A stretch of 54,536 nt of DNA from Polaribacter sp. (GTDB lineage Bacteria; Bacteroidota; Bacteroidia; Flavobacteriales; Flavobacteriaceae). Location: NCBI GenBank assembly GCA_029245785.1, contig JAQWOR010000009.1, positions 1 to 54,536 of the forward strand, written 5' to 3'. The position numbers and the translations under genes were made by a program. Below are positions 16,974-25,068 of the stretch, piece after piece. The stretch's first letter is position 1. Each line of letters opens with the position of its first letter. A model generated the notes under the pieces. The model was not told where the DNA came from and did not search any database. It worked only from the letters and a program-made list of their open reading frames with translations.

Positions 16974-17016
16974 AGTTCTCGATACAATTTTCTATCGAAA
17001 ATTACTCGAACTGACA
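16974..17016 (-). repeat. REP-like hairpin element 5
   Basis: Read on the minus strand: TGTC, arm AGTTC, a core beginning GAGTAATTTTCGATAG and ending AAAATTGTATCGA, arm GAACT. It faces element 4 and ends 10 bases before the flavoprotein start codon, so the pair could form a larger cruciform in the intergenic region. Confidence 0.65.
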
Positions 17017-17026
17017 AAATTAAAAA

Positions 17027-18238
17027 ATGAAAAAAGTAATCATTATTGGAGGAGGCGCTGCAGGATTTTTTACAGCCATCAACGCAAAAGAAAACAATCC
17101 AGATTTAGAAATCACCATTCTAGAAAAAGGAAAAGAGGTGCTTCAAAAAGTAAAAATTTCTGGAGGTGGACGTTGTAATGTGACCCATGCTTGTTTTGAT
17201 CCGAAAGAGCTTTGTGAGTTTTACCCGAGAGGAAAAAAAGAATTGTTGGGGCCTTTTCATCAATTTATGACTGGAGATACTTTTGAATGGTTTGAAAACC
17301 GTGGAGTTCCACTAAAAATAGAGGGAGACAATCGCGTGTTTCCAGAGGCAAATACATCGCAAGCAATTATAGATTGTTTTCAAAATGCTGTTGATAACCT
17401 AGGAATTACCTTGTTAAAAAACTGTGGAGTACATTCCGTTTATCAACAAAAAGATCAGTGGGTTGTCAACACAAAAGAGCAGCAATTTACTGCTGATGCA
17501 GTAGTGGTTGCTGCAGGAAGTAGTAATAAAGTTTGGGAATTGGTTGAAAGTTTAGACCATACCATTGTGCCTCCTGTACCTTCGTTATTTACCTTCAATA
17601 TCAAAGACAAAAGAATCATTGATTTACTAGGGATTTCTGTTCCGAATGCTACCGTAACTATTGTTGGAACGAAACTAGAATCCTCAGGACCTTTGTTAAT
17701 TACGCATTGGGGAATGAGTGGCCCAGCGGTGTTGAAATTGTCTGCTTTTGGAGCACGAATACTCGCTGAGAAAAATTATCAATACAATGTAGAGGTCAAT
17801 TGGCTCTCAAGACCCACAGATAAAGTGTTGAATGTGTTGTTGAATTTAAAAAAGAAACAACCAAAAAAACAAGTGTATTTAAAATCGCCTTTTAGCGATA
17901 TTCCAAGGAGATTGTGGGAACGATTGGTTGCGGCTTCTGATATTGTAGAAACCCTGAAATGGGCAGATCTGAGCAATGTGCAATTAGAAAAGTTAGCCAA
18001 TCAATTGACAAAAGGCTTGTATAATGCGAACGGAAAAAGCACGTTTAAAGAGGAGTTTGTTACGGCAGGCGGTATTGATTTAAAAGAAATCAATTTCAAA
18101 CGTTTTGAAAGCAAAAGGCATAAAAATCTCTTTTTTGTAGGTGAAATTTTAAATATTGATGCAGTAACTGGCGGGTTTAATTTTCAGAATGCATGGACAG
18201 GCGGATTTATTGCTGCAAAGGCAATAGCAGAAGTGTAG
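17027..18238 (+). CDS. NAD(P)/FAD-dependent oxidoreductase, HI0933/BaiN-like family
   Basis: Flavoprotein of unknown substrate. The N-terminal dinucleotide-binding fold shows IIGGGAAGFFTAINA, followed by the family signature KISGGGRCNVTHACF. The second nucleotide-contacting region near the C-terminus is FFVGEILNIDAVTGGFNFQNAWTGG. The 403 residues match the family length. Upstream is a cluster of hairpin repeats with no clear promoter box. Confidence 0.92.
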   Translation: MKKVIIIGGGAAGFFTAINAKENNPDLEITILEKGKEVLQKVKISGGGRCNVTHACFDPKELCEFYPRGKKELLGPFHQFMTGDTFEWFENRGVPLKIEGDNRVFPEANTSQAIIDCFQNAVDNLGITLLKNCGVHSVYQQKDQWVVNTKEQQFTADAVVVAAGSSNKVWELVESLDHTIVPPVPSLFTFNIKDKRIIDLLGISVPNATVTIVGTKLESSGPLLITHWGMSGPAVLKLSAFGARILAEKNYQYNVEVNWLSRPTDKVLNVLLNLKKKQPKKQVYLKSPFSDIPRRLWERLVAASDIVETLKWADLSNVQLEKLANQLTKGLYNANGKSTFKEEFVTAGGIDLKEINFKRFESKRHKNLFFVGEILNIDAVTGGFNFQNAWTGGFIAAKAIAEV

Positions 18239-18239
18239 C

Positions 18240-18716
18240 TTATTTCTCTGCTTCTAAGATCATTTTTTTAATCAAAGAAATTTGCCCTAGGTGATAGTAG
18301 CTATGCTCAATCATTGCATCAATATTTCTTTGATAGCTACCATATTTTTCATGTATAAAAACATCGCCAAGTTTTTTATCAGGCATAAGCGCTACAATGT
18401 TGGCAAACTTTTCTGCGTCATTCCACATTTTGTCTAATAGCCTTTCCCAATTTTCTTGTGAGTTGATGGGAGGAAAATCAAAACTAAATTTATCTCTAAT
18501 ATCAAGTGAGCCACCTTCAAAGACATTTACTATTCCTGCGATATAGTAATTGATGTGAAAAGTGAGCGTTGCTATGGTATTTATGGAGCCAATTTGGGTA
18601 GTTGCTTGCTTCCAAGTCAAGTCAGATAATTGGTTTTTAAAATTAGTATTAACAACCCAGTCTCCATTTAAAAGGATTTCTCTAAATCGATTTGCAATTT
18701 GAATAGATAGTTTCAT
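18240..18716 (-). CDS. DinB-like four-helix metal-binding protein
   Basis: A 158-residue helical protein with spaced histidines expected of the DinB/YfiT metal site: TLTFHINYY (about residue 53) and MIEHSYYHLGQISLIKK near the C-terminus. Proteins of this fold often act as thiol-dependent transferases, but no specific reaction can be assigned. It is convergent with the flavoprotein gene, which ends one base away. Confidence 0.8.
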   Translation of the reverse strand: MKLSIQIANRFREILLNGDWVVNTNFKNQLSDLTWKQATTQIGSINTIATLTFHINYYIAGIVNVFEGGSLDIRDKFSFDFPPINSQENWERLLDKMWNDAEKFANIVALMPDKKLGDVFIHEKYGSYQRNIDAMIEHSYYHLGQISLIKKMILEAEK

Positions 18717-18755
18717 ATGCCTTGTTTACTTGATGTATATATAGGAAAAATAACA

Positions 18756-18986
18756 TTAAACGAGCTCTCCTCGATGTGGTCTTAAGGCGTCTCGATACGT
18801 AATCATGTCTACTTCATTAACAATAACAAAAGCAATGGTGTGCATTTCGTTTAATTGTGTATGGTCAATTTTATAGTAATGCAGTTTTTCGATTGCTGCA
18901 AATTCTTTTAAATGGATGCAATGGTGTTTAGCGGTTTCAAATCCGTCTTCGCCTTTAAAATCCCAAATCAATTTTAATTTTTTCAA
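18756..18986 (-). CDS. Small conserved hypothetical protein, TTG start
   Basis: I do not recognise a function. The 76-residue product begins MKKLKLIWDFKGEDGFETAKHH and has three histidines in AKHHCIHLKEF. The frame is open to an ATG at 19019, but the likely -7 promoter box (19007-19014) lies downstream of that ATG. TTG at 18986 is therefore the supported start. Confidence 0.65.
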   Translation of the reverse strand: MKKLKLIWDFKGEDGFETAKHHCIHLKEFAAIEKLHYYKIDHTQLNEMHTIAFVIVNEVDMITYRDALRPHRGELV

Positions 18987-19006
18987 AATTATAATCTTTA
19001 TAAAAG

Positions 19007-19014
19007 CAAAAATA
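19007..19014 (-). promoter_or_regulatory. -7 promoter box overlapping an upstream terminator
   Basis: CAAAAATA on the plus strand is TATTTTTG on the minus strand (TAnnTTTG), 20 bases before the proposed TTG start of the small gene. It coincides with the end of the terminator stem and T-tract of the upstream gene. Confidence 0.6.
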
Positions 19015-19043
19015 CCCATTTCTAATTGAAGAAATGAGTATTT
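19007..19043 (-). terminator. Terminator of the small ExbB/MotA-like gene
   Basis: Arms at 19010-19022 and 19031-19043 (AAATACYCATTTC type, one G-U pair in RNA) enclose an 8-base loop and are followed by T5 on the minus strand. It lies 22 bases past the stop of the upstream gene. Confidence 0.7.
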
Positions 19044-19064
19044 AAATGAACAAACTAATAAATG

Positions 19065-19406
19065 TTATTCTTTTTGTTTCCAAAGAAGTACAATGGCGCC
19101 TAGTCTTCCAAGAAGAAAAATGATCGTTCCAAATGTAGGTGCAATCAATCCTATTTTAAAGCCTGCGGCAACGATTCCTGCAGAAATATCATTGTTAGAC
19201 AATGCGATGGCTTCTAAAGCCTCTGATAAGCCAATTGTAAAGCCAAGTACACCAAATACAAAGACAAATAAGCTGATTGATTTAAGTAGAGAGATGTTTT
19301 TCTTAGTGTTGTTTTTAAACCCCTTTATAAGTAATCCAATTACAGTAAAAAAAAGCAGTACTAATGGAGTCATAAAATAGATTCCGCCTTCAATAATAAA
19401 ATTCAT
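19065..19406 (-). CDS. Small three-helix membrane protein, MotA/TolQ/ExbB-like
   Basis: A 113-residue membrane protein with hydrophobic segments at about residues 10-28, 43-62 and 82-108. The pattern GGIYFMTPLVLLFF at the N-terminus and the GIVAAGFKIGLIAPTFGTIIFLLG region recall the last two helices of MotA/TolQ/ExbB channels, but the cytoplasmic domain is missing. No ExbD partner is adjacent. Assignment rests on weak similarity only. Confidence 0.55.
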   Translation of the reverse strand: MNFIIEGGIYFMTPLVLLFFTVIGLLIKGFKNNTKKNISLLKSISLFVFVFGVLGFTIGLSEALEAIALSNNDISAGIVAAGFKIGLIAPTFGTIIFLLGRLGAIVLLWKQKE

Positions 19407-19617
19407 AAGATATTGTTTTTAAGTTTTTATGATGGCTAATGTAGAGAGCTTTATGTGTGAACTATCATTTTTGCGATGAATGGAAGGTGTGATCCTTGTT
19501 TTGACCAATTTACGGGTTTTTTTAAGAAATTGAAATAAAAAATGTTTTATCCAGTGTAAAAACGGTAAATCGTCTATATTTAGGTGTTCAAAGCAATTAA
19601 AGTTGTTTTTTTAAAAC

Positions 19618-20676
19618 ATGAAAAAATCTTTTATAGCCCATCTTAAAAAAGTACCCCTACATTTGTTGTTTTGGTTTGTGGTATGGTTTTTTTTTAAAGC
19701 TTTTTTTAGTGCTGGAACAGCGAATGATGATTTTGTTTTTTGGTTCTCTGTAAGTTTAAGTATTACTTCTGTTGTAGGTTCTTATGTTGCGGCTTATGAT
19801 TTGATGCCGAGTTATTTGCTGCAAAAAAAATACAAACTATTTTTATTATACGGAATATATTTAGTTGTATTTATTGCCTGTATTACGGAACTTGTAGTTT
19901 TTGTAGGCTTTGCTTTTTTTTATCGATTAGAGTACAAAGAAATGCCAGCACTTACAAAGAGTGTGTCGGTTATTTTAGTCTGCGTTTTTTTTATCATAGC
20001 ACTTGTAAGCGTTTTTAAATTATTGAGGTACAATTATACAACCTTAGAAAAAAACAAGTCGTTAGAAAATAAGTTTTTGCAAACAAAGCTAGAATTGAAA
20101 GAAAACGAATTGAAGTTTTTAAAAATGCAAATTCATCCACATTTTTTATTCAATACCTTGAATACTTTGTATGGCTTTGCGTTAAAAAAGGCAGCAGAAA
20201 CGCCTGAGATGATTTTAAAGCTCTCGAATTTATTGGATTATATATTGTATCAAGTTGATAAGCCTTTGGTGTTGTTAAAAGATGAAATACATCATATAGA
20301 AGATTATGTCTTGTTAGAAAAAATGCGTTTTCATGACACTCTTGAAGTTACAATAAATGTAGAAAAGGTGTCTGATAATTTTCAGGTGGCACCAATGTTG
20401 TTGATTCCCTTTGTAGAAAATAGTTTTAAGCATGGGGCTATTATTAATGGGAAATTAAGAATCTCTATTGCTGTTTCTACGGATAATCATTCGTTTCTTT
20501 TTGTGATAAAAAACTCTACTAAAAAGCTAGAAAAGGAATCAGAAGGAATCGGCTTGCAGAATATTCGGCAACGATTGCAAATGCTGTATAATGGTGATTT
20601 TAAGTTAGAAATTAATCAAAAAAATGATGAGTTTGAAGTAGTTTTGAAAGTGAATAATCAGTCTTTAAAAGAATAG
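19618..20676 (+). CDS. LytS-like membrane sensor histidine kinase
   Basis: Sensor of a two-component system. Four hydrophobic segments fill the first ~140 residues, followed by a coiled coil. The His_kinase domain has its phosphoacceptor in LKMQIHPHFLFNTLNTLYGFA (first H of HPHF), and an HATPase_c domain follows with FVENSFKHGA and EGIGLQNIRQRL. No periplasmic ligand domain is visible, so the membrane helices themselves probably sense. It is 2 bases upstream of its response regulator. Confidence 0.93.
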   Translation: MKKSFIAHLKKVPLHLLFWFVVWFFFKAFFSAGTANDDFVFWFSVSLSITSVVGSYVAAYDLMPSYLLQKKYKLFLLYGIYLVVFIACITELVVFVGFAFFYRLEYKEMPALTKSVSVILVCVFFIIALVSVFKLLRYNYTTLEKNKSLENKFLQTKLELKENELKFLKMQIHPHFLFNTLNTLYGFALKKAAETPEMILKLSNLLDYILYQVDKPLVLLKDEIHHIEDYVLLEKMRFHDTLEVTINVEKVSDNFQVAPMLLIPFVENSFKHGAIINGKLRISIAVSTDNHSFLFVIKNSTKKLEKESEGIGLQNIRQRLQMLYNGDFKLEINQKNDEFEVVLKVNNQSLKE

Positions 20677-20678
20677 AA

Positions 20679-21395
20679 ATGTCAGATAGAATTACTTGTA
20701 TTGTTGTTGATGATGAGCCTGTAGCCAGGGGAATCATTGAAATGTATCTTGAGAAGCTAAACAATGTTACGCTCTTAAAAAGTTGTAAAAATGCCATGGA
20801 GGCTTTTGATGTTTTAAACGCTGAGCAAGTAGATTTGATTTTTTTAGATATTAACATGCCTGAAATTTCTGGTTTGTCTTTGGCAAAATCAATTGGTAAA
20901 AAGACAAAAATAATTTTCACTACTGCCTATCGAGAGTATGCCTTAGAAGGGTTTGATGTGCAGGCGGTAGATTATTTGTTAAAACCCATTTCTTTTGATC
21001 GTTTCTTAAAAGCAATGCAACAATTTTTTGACATCGCTACTCCGAAATTTATTGAAGATGAAGCGAAAGTTAATGATGGATCTAATGATTTTATTTTTGT
21101 GCGTTCAGATCGAAAAATGGTTCGCGTAAATTTTGAAGAAATTTTATACGTAGAGAGTTTGAGCGATTATATTAAAATACATACATCAAGCAGTACCGTT
21201 GTAACCCGAGAAACCATTACAAATATAGAAGCGAAATTACCTTCAGCAAAATTTTTAAGAATTCACAGGTCTTATATTGTCGCTTTAAAAAATATAACAT
21301 CATATACCAATGAATTTGTTGAGGTCCAAAAGAAGGCCTTGCCAATTAGTAGATCCTATAAAGAAATGGTATTGAAAATGTTGGCAAATATGTAG
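20679..21395 (+). CDS. LytTR-family response regulator
   Basis: Partner of the upstream kinase. The N-terminal receiver domain has the acidic pair in VVDDEP, the phosphorylated aspartate in DLIFLDINMPEISG (about residue 54), the conserved threonine in FTTAYREYA, and lysine in LLKPISFDRF. The C-terminal LytTR DNA-binding domain contains FVRSDRKMVRVNFEEILYVE and FLRIHRSYIV. The target genes cannot be told from the sequence. mvaD follows at 37 bases but has its own putative promoter. Confidence 0.94.
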   Translation: MSDRITCIVVDDEPVARGIIEMYLEKLNNVTLLKSCKNAMEAFDVLNAEQVDLIFLDINMPEISGLSLAKSIGKKTKIIFTTAYREYALEGFDVQAVDYLLKPISFDRFLKAMQQFFDIATPKFIEDEAKVNDGSNDFIFVRSDRKMVRVNFEEILYVESLSDYIKIHTSSSTVVTRETITNIEAKLPSAKFLRIHRSYIVALKNITSYTNEFVEVQKKALPISRSYKEMVLKMLANM

Positions 21396-21432
21396 CTAAA
21401 AAACGCTAACTTTACCTCAAATTATTTTTAAC

Positions 21433-22521
21433 TTGAGTACAGCACAATTTATTCCAAAAACAGTTACAAATTCAATTGAAAAGGCAAACTATACCTGGAA
21501 AACTCCAAGTAATATTGCCTTGGTAAAGTATTGGGGAAAAAGCAATCCGCAGATTCCTAAAAATGCTTCTATTAGCTTTACTTTGAATAACTGTCATACA
21601 ATTACCACAATAAATTTTTCTAAAAAAGCAGCTTCAGGAAATATTCAGTTTGAAATCTTTTTTGAAGGAAAACAAAAAGAAGAATTCAAACCTAAAATTG
21701 CCGATTTTTTTGAAAGAATACAAGAGTATTGCCCGTATCTATTAGATTATTCGATGGTGATTACTTCAGAAAATTCTTTTCCACACAGTAGTGGAATTGC
21801 CTCTTCGGCAAGCGGAATGAGTGCTATTGCGATGTGCTTGATGAGTTTTGAACAAGCTTTAAGTAGCGAAGAAATGACCTCAGACTTCATTAATAAGAAA
21901 GCCTCTTTTTTAGCTCGACTTGGTTCTGGAAGTGCCAGTAGAAGTATTGAAGGCCCGTTGGTTGTTTGGGGAAAACATCCCGAGATTGAAGGAAGTTCAG
22001 ACTTGTTTGGTGTTCCGTTTCCATATCAAATACATTCGGTTTTTGAAAATTACCAGGATACTATTTTGTTGGTTGACAAAGGAGAAAAACAGGTAAGTAG
22101 TACTGTTGGTCATAATTTAATGCATCAACACCCCTATGCAGAACAACGTTTTTTACAAGCAAATGAAAACCTTTCTAAGTTGTCTGCAATTTTACAAAAT
22201 GGAGATGTAAAATCATTTGTTGCCTTGGTAGAGAGCGAAGCACTAACCTTACATGCAATGATGCTAACGAGCAATCCGTATTTTATATTGATGAAACCAA
22301 ACACCTTAGAGATTATCAATAAAATTTGGAATTTTAGAGCAGAAAATAACAGTGCAATTTGTTTTACACTTGATGCAGGCGCCAATGTTCATGTACTATA
22401 TCCAGAGGAAGAAAAAGAAAAAATAAGTCAATTCATTGATAATGAATTGTCTAAGTATTGCCAAAAAAATCATTATATTTGTGATAACACAGGTTTTGGT
22501 GCTAAAAGTACTGACCTCTAA
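21433..22521 (+). CDS. mvaD: Diphosphomevalonate decarboxylase, TTG start
   Basis: Converts mevalonate-5-diphosphate to isopentenyl diphosphate. Signatures are TWKTPSNIALVKYWGKSNPQIPKNASISFTL, the phosphate-binding SSGIASSASGMSAIA, and GSGSASRSIEGP, which holds catalytic and substrate-contact residues. The length of 362 residues is usual. The only start before the conserved TPSNIALVKYWGK block is TTG at 21433; no ATG or GTG lies upstream in frame. TAACTTTA at 21407-21414 is a near-match to the -7 box. Confidence 0.95.
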   Translation: MSTAQFIPKTVTNSIEKANYTWKTPSNIALVKYWGKSNPQIPKNASISFTLNNCHTITTINFSKKAASGNIQFEIFFEGKQKEEFKPKIADFFERIQEYCPYLLDYSMVITSENSFPHSSGIASSASGMSAIAMCLMSFEQALSSEEMTSDFINKKASFLARLGSGSASRSIEGPLVVWGKHPEIEGSSDLFGVPFPYQIHSVFENYQDTILLVDKGEKQVSSTVGHNLMHQHPYAEQRFLQANENLSKLSAILQNGDVKSFVALVESEALTLHAMMLTSNPYFILMKPNTLEIINKIWNFRAENNSAICFTLDAGANVHVLYPEEEKEKISQFIDNELSKYCQKNHYICDNTGFGAKSTDL

Positions 22522-22532
22522 AAATAAAAATA

Positions 22533-23090
22533 ATGAAAACGAAACTTCTCTCTTTATTATTAATGATTGCTTTTATTTCAACGTCACTTACGGCGCAAGA
22601 AACCAACATTTGGTTTGATGCAAATTGGAATCAAATAGATAAAGAAAAGGCAACCTATTACAGACCTGCGCCTAAAAAAATGAAAGATGGATTTTGGATT
22701 GTAGACTATTACATGAATGGAACCGTACAAATGGAAGGTTTTAGTTTTAATCAAACAGTAAATAAAGAAAAGTTTCATGGGTTGATAAAATACTATTTTG
22801 AGAGTGGAGTTTTGTATCAAGAGGTACATTATAAAGAAGGAGAGATTAAAGGAAATCGCAATATATATTATGAATCTGGGAAGTTAAAGAACAAGAGATC
22901 GTATGTAAAAGGTAAAACAGAAGGCGCTTTTTCTGAATTTTATGAAACAGGAGAGCTGCTAGAAAAAGGCAGCTATAAGGATGGTTTAAAGGAAGGACTT
23001 TGGAACGTTTTTTATAAGAACGGAAAGATCAAAGAGGAAGGCAACTATAAAGAAGGTAAGAAAAAAGGAATGTGGAAAGTCTTCTATTAG
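22533..23090 (+). CDS. Secreted MORN-like / YwqK-type repeat protein
   Basis: A 185-residue protein with a signal peptide (MKTKLLSLLLMIAFISTSLTA, ending before Q). About five copies of a 23-residue beta-hairpin repeat follow, of the type YYESGKLKNKRSYVKGKTEG. It ends exactly at the end of a repeat. Such proteins are often labelled toxin-antitoxin YwqK family, but no toxin is adjacent, so a structural or surface role is as likely. It is probably co-transcribed with mvaD (11 bases). Confidence 0.8.
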   Translation: MKTKLLSLLLMIAFISTSLTAQETNIWFDANWNQIDKEKATYYRPAPKKMKDGFWIVDYYMNGTVQMEGFSFNQTVNKEKFHGLIKYYFESGVLYQEVHYKEGEIKGNRNIYYESGKLKNKRSYVKGKTEGAFSEFYETGELLEKGSYKDGLKEGLWNVFYKNGKIKEEGNYKEGKKKGMWKVFY

Positions 23091-23136
23091 AAAGAGATAT
23101 GTACTGGTATTTGCTAACAGTTAAAATAATAAATAG

Positions 23137-23144
23137 TATTTTTG
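23137..23144 (+). promoter_or_regulatory. -7 promoter box of the mevalonate kinase gene
   Basis: TATTTTTG matches TAnnTTTG, 19 bases before the ATG. A TTTG lies upstream at 23110-23113, giving a 23-base spacer, at the long end of what is known for this phylum. Confidence 0.6.
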
Positions 23145-23163
23145 TCACTGAAAAAAGAAAAAG

Positions 23164-24090
23164 ATGAAAGGTCCATTGTTTTATGCTAAAATATTGCTCT
23201 TCGGAGAATATGGAATTATTAAAGATTCTAAAGGATTAACAATTCCATATACTACCTACAGGGGCGCTTTGAAATCAACTTCAAATCTTTCTGGAGAAGC
23301 CGAAAAGTCAAATCAGAATTTAATCCGTTTTTGCAATTACCTAGAAGGTTTAGATACAACTGAGGTTTCTTTTAGGTTGGATGTGCTAAAAACAGATATA
23401 GCAGCAGGAATGTATTTTGACTCTTCCATTCCTCAAGGTTATGGAGTGGGAAGTTCAGGAGCTTTAGTGGCCGCTATTTATGATAAATATGCTACAGATA
23501 AAATTACCGTATTAGAAAATTTAACCAGAGATAAGTTGCTGAAATTGAAAGAAATTTTTGGTTTGATGGAATCTTTTTTTCATGGTAAGAGCTCAGGTTT
23601 AGACCCGCTAAATAGTTATTTGAGTTTGCCAATTTTAATCAATTCTAAAACCCATATAGAACCTGCGGGAATTCCGTCTCAAAAAGAAGGAAAAGGAGCA
23701 GTGTTCTTATTAGACTCTAAAATTGTTGGAGAAACAGAGCCAATGGTAAACATCTTTATGAATAAGATGAAAAATGAAGGCTTTAGAAAAATGCTAAACG
23801 AAGAGTTTGCAACCTATACAGATGCGTGTATTCATGATTTTTTACAAGGAAAAGTGACATCGTTGTTTGGCAATGTTAAAAAATTATCAAAGTTGGTATT
23901 GGCAAATTTTAAACCAATGATTCCTACTGCATTTCATAAAGTATGGGAACAAGGCTTAAAGACGAACGGCTACTACTTGAAATTATGTGGTTCTGGTGGT
24001 GGTGGATATATTTTAGGTTTTACTGAAGATTATGAAAAGGTAAAATTAACCTTGAAAGACTATAAATTAGAATTGGTCTATCGATTTTAG
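23164..24090 (+). CDS. mvk: Mevalonate kinase (GHMP family)
   Basis: Phosphorylates mevalonate with ATP. GHMP features are the N-terminal YAKILLFGEYGIIKDSKGLTIP, the ATP loop PQGYGVGSSGALVAAIYDKY (about residues 90-109), the HGKSSGLDPLNSYLSLP block with the catalytic aspartate, and motif 3 in LKLCGSGGGGYILGF. At 308 residues it has normal length. It is followed after 19 bases by a UbiA prenyltransferase. Confidence 0.93.
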   Translation: MKGPLFYAKILLFGEYGIIKDSKGLTIPYTTYRGALKSTSNLSGEAEKSNQNLIRFCNYLEGLDTTEVSFRLDVLKTDIAAGMYFDSSIPQGYGVGSSGALVAAIYDKYATDKITVLENLTRDKLLKLKEIFGLMESFFHGKSSGLDPLNSYLSLPILINSKTHIEPAGIPSQKEGKGAVFLLDSKIVGETEPMVNIFMNKMKNEGFRKMLNEEFATYTDACIHDFLQGKVTSLFGNVKKLSKLVLANFKPMIPTAFHKVWEQGLKTNGYYLKLCGSGGGGYILGFTEDYEKVKLTLKDYKLELVYRF

Positions 24091-24109
24091 CAATTTCAAT
24101 GCTTAAAAA

Positions 24110-25036
24110 ATGAGCGCTTCTAAGCCATCCCCTGTTTTCTATAAACTATTAAGTTTAGTTTCTGTAATAAGAGGTTACAACATATTAGTACTTTTAGGAG
24201 CTCAGTACTTAGCAGCTATTTTTATTTTTTCTCCACAAAAATCGTTGCGTATTGTCCTGTTAGATTTACAGCTCTTTTTTATTGTCTTTGCTTCTGTTTT
24301 TGTAGTTGCTGCGGGCTATATTATCAATAATTTTTATGATGTAAAAATAGATCAAATCAACAGGCCTATAAAAACAAATTTAGATGGTTTTTTGAGGCAA
24401 CAAACAAAGTTAAAAATTTACTTTTTACTTAATTTTTTAGGGGTTTTCTTCGGATGGATGGTTTCTTGGAAAGCTGCTCTTTTTTTTTCAGTGTATATTT
24501 TTGCTATTTGGCTGTATTCACACAAATTAAAAAAACGCCCTTTTATTGGCTTGTTGTTTGTAACAATTTTAACAATTTTACCTTTTTTCGCCATTTTTCT
24601 ATACTATAAAAATGTTTTAAAAATTATTTTTATACACGCCATCTTTTTGTTTTTGGTGCTTTTGCTAAGAGGATTGATCAAAGATTTGGAAAATATAAGA
24701 GGTGCTATCGCAAATAATTACACAACCTTTCCTGTAAAATATGGAGAACGAAAAACAAGAAAATTAGGAATTGTTATTATTTTATCAACGCTCATCCCTG
24801 CAACAGTATTGTTATTTGACCCTTCTATTGGGTATATGAGCTACTACTTTTATTTTTCTTTGCTCGTGTTAATTCTTATTGCCTTTTTTCTTTGGAAAGC
24901 TAATCTGAGAAAGCAATATGTCTTACTTCACAATGTATTAAAGATTCTAATTTTATTAGGCATATTAAGCTTGTTATTTATTGATCCATCAGTAGTTGTA
25001 GAAAGAGTGATTGATAGACTGAATGAAATCAATTAA
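24110..25036 (+). CDS. UbiA-family prenyltransferase
   Basis: Integral-membrane prenyltransferase with about eight hydrophobic helices. The first aspartate-rich motif is NNFYDVKIDQINRP (about residues 74-87), and the second region is LRGLIKDLENIRGAIANNYTTFPVKYG (about residues 189-215). In this phylum similar genes are labelled (di)geranylgeranylglyceryl-phosphate synthase, but the acceptor cannot be read from the sequence. Its place directly after mevalonate kinase fits use of the polyprenyl product. Confidence 0.88.
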   Translation: MSASKPSPVFYKLLSLVSVIRGYNILVLLGAQYLAAIFIFSPQKSLRIVLLDLQLFFIVFASVFVVAAGYIINNFYDVKIDQINRPIKTNLDGFLRQQTKLKIYFLLNFLGVFFGWMVSWKAALFFSVYIFAIWLYSHKLKKRPFIGLLFVTILTILPFFAIFLYYKNVLKIIFIHAIFLFLVLLLRGLIKDLENIRGAIANNYTTFPVKYGERKTRKLGIVIILSTLIPATVLLFDPSIGYMSYYFYFSLLVLILIAFFLWKANLRKQYVLLHNVLKILILLGILSLLFIDPSVVVERVIDRLNEIN

Positions 25037-25043
25037 TTAACAG

Positions 25044-25051
25044 TATCTTTG
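25044..25051 (+). promoter_or_regulatory. -7 promoter box of the pseudouridine synthase gene
   Basis: TATCTTTG matches TAnnTTTG, 18 bases before the ATG. Confidence 0.6.
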
Positions 25052-25068
25052 CCGAAAATTTTAAAATA

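Noticed and set aside
15541..17016. CRISPR array as an explanation for the repeats
   Set aside because: The copies are irregularly spaced, occur in both orientations, have variable stems, and there are no cas genes or spacers of constant length.
22533..23090. Toxin-antitoxin system suggested by the YwqK-like repeats
   Set aside because: No toxin gene is adjacent, and the protein has a secretion signal, so the family label does not imply an antitoxin here.
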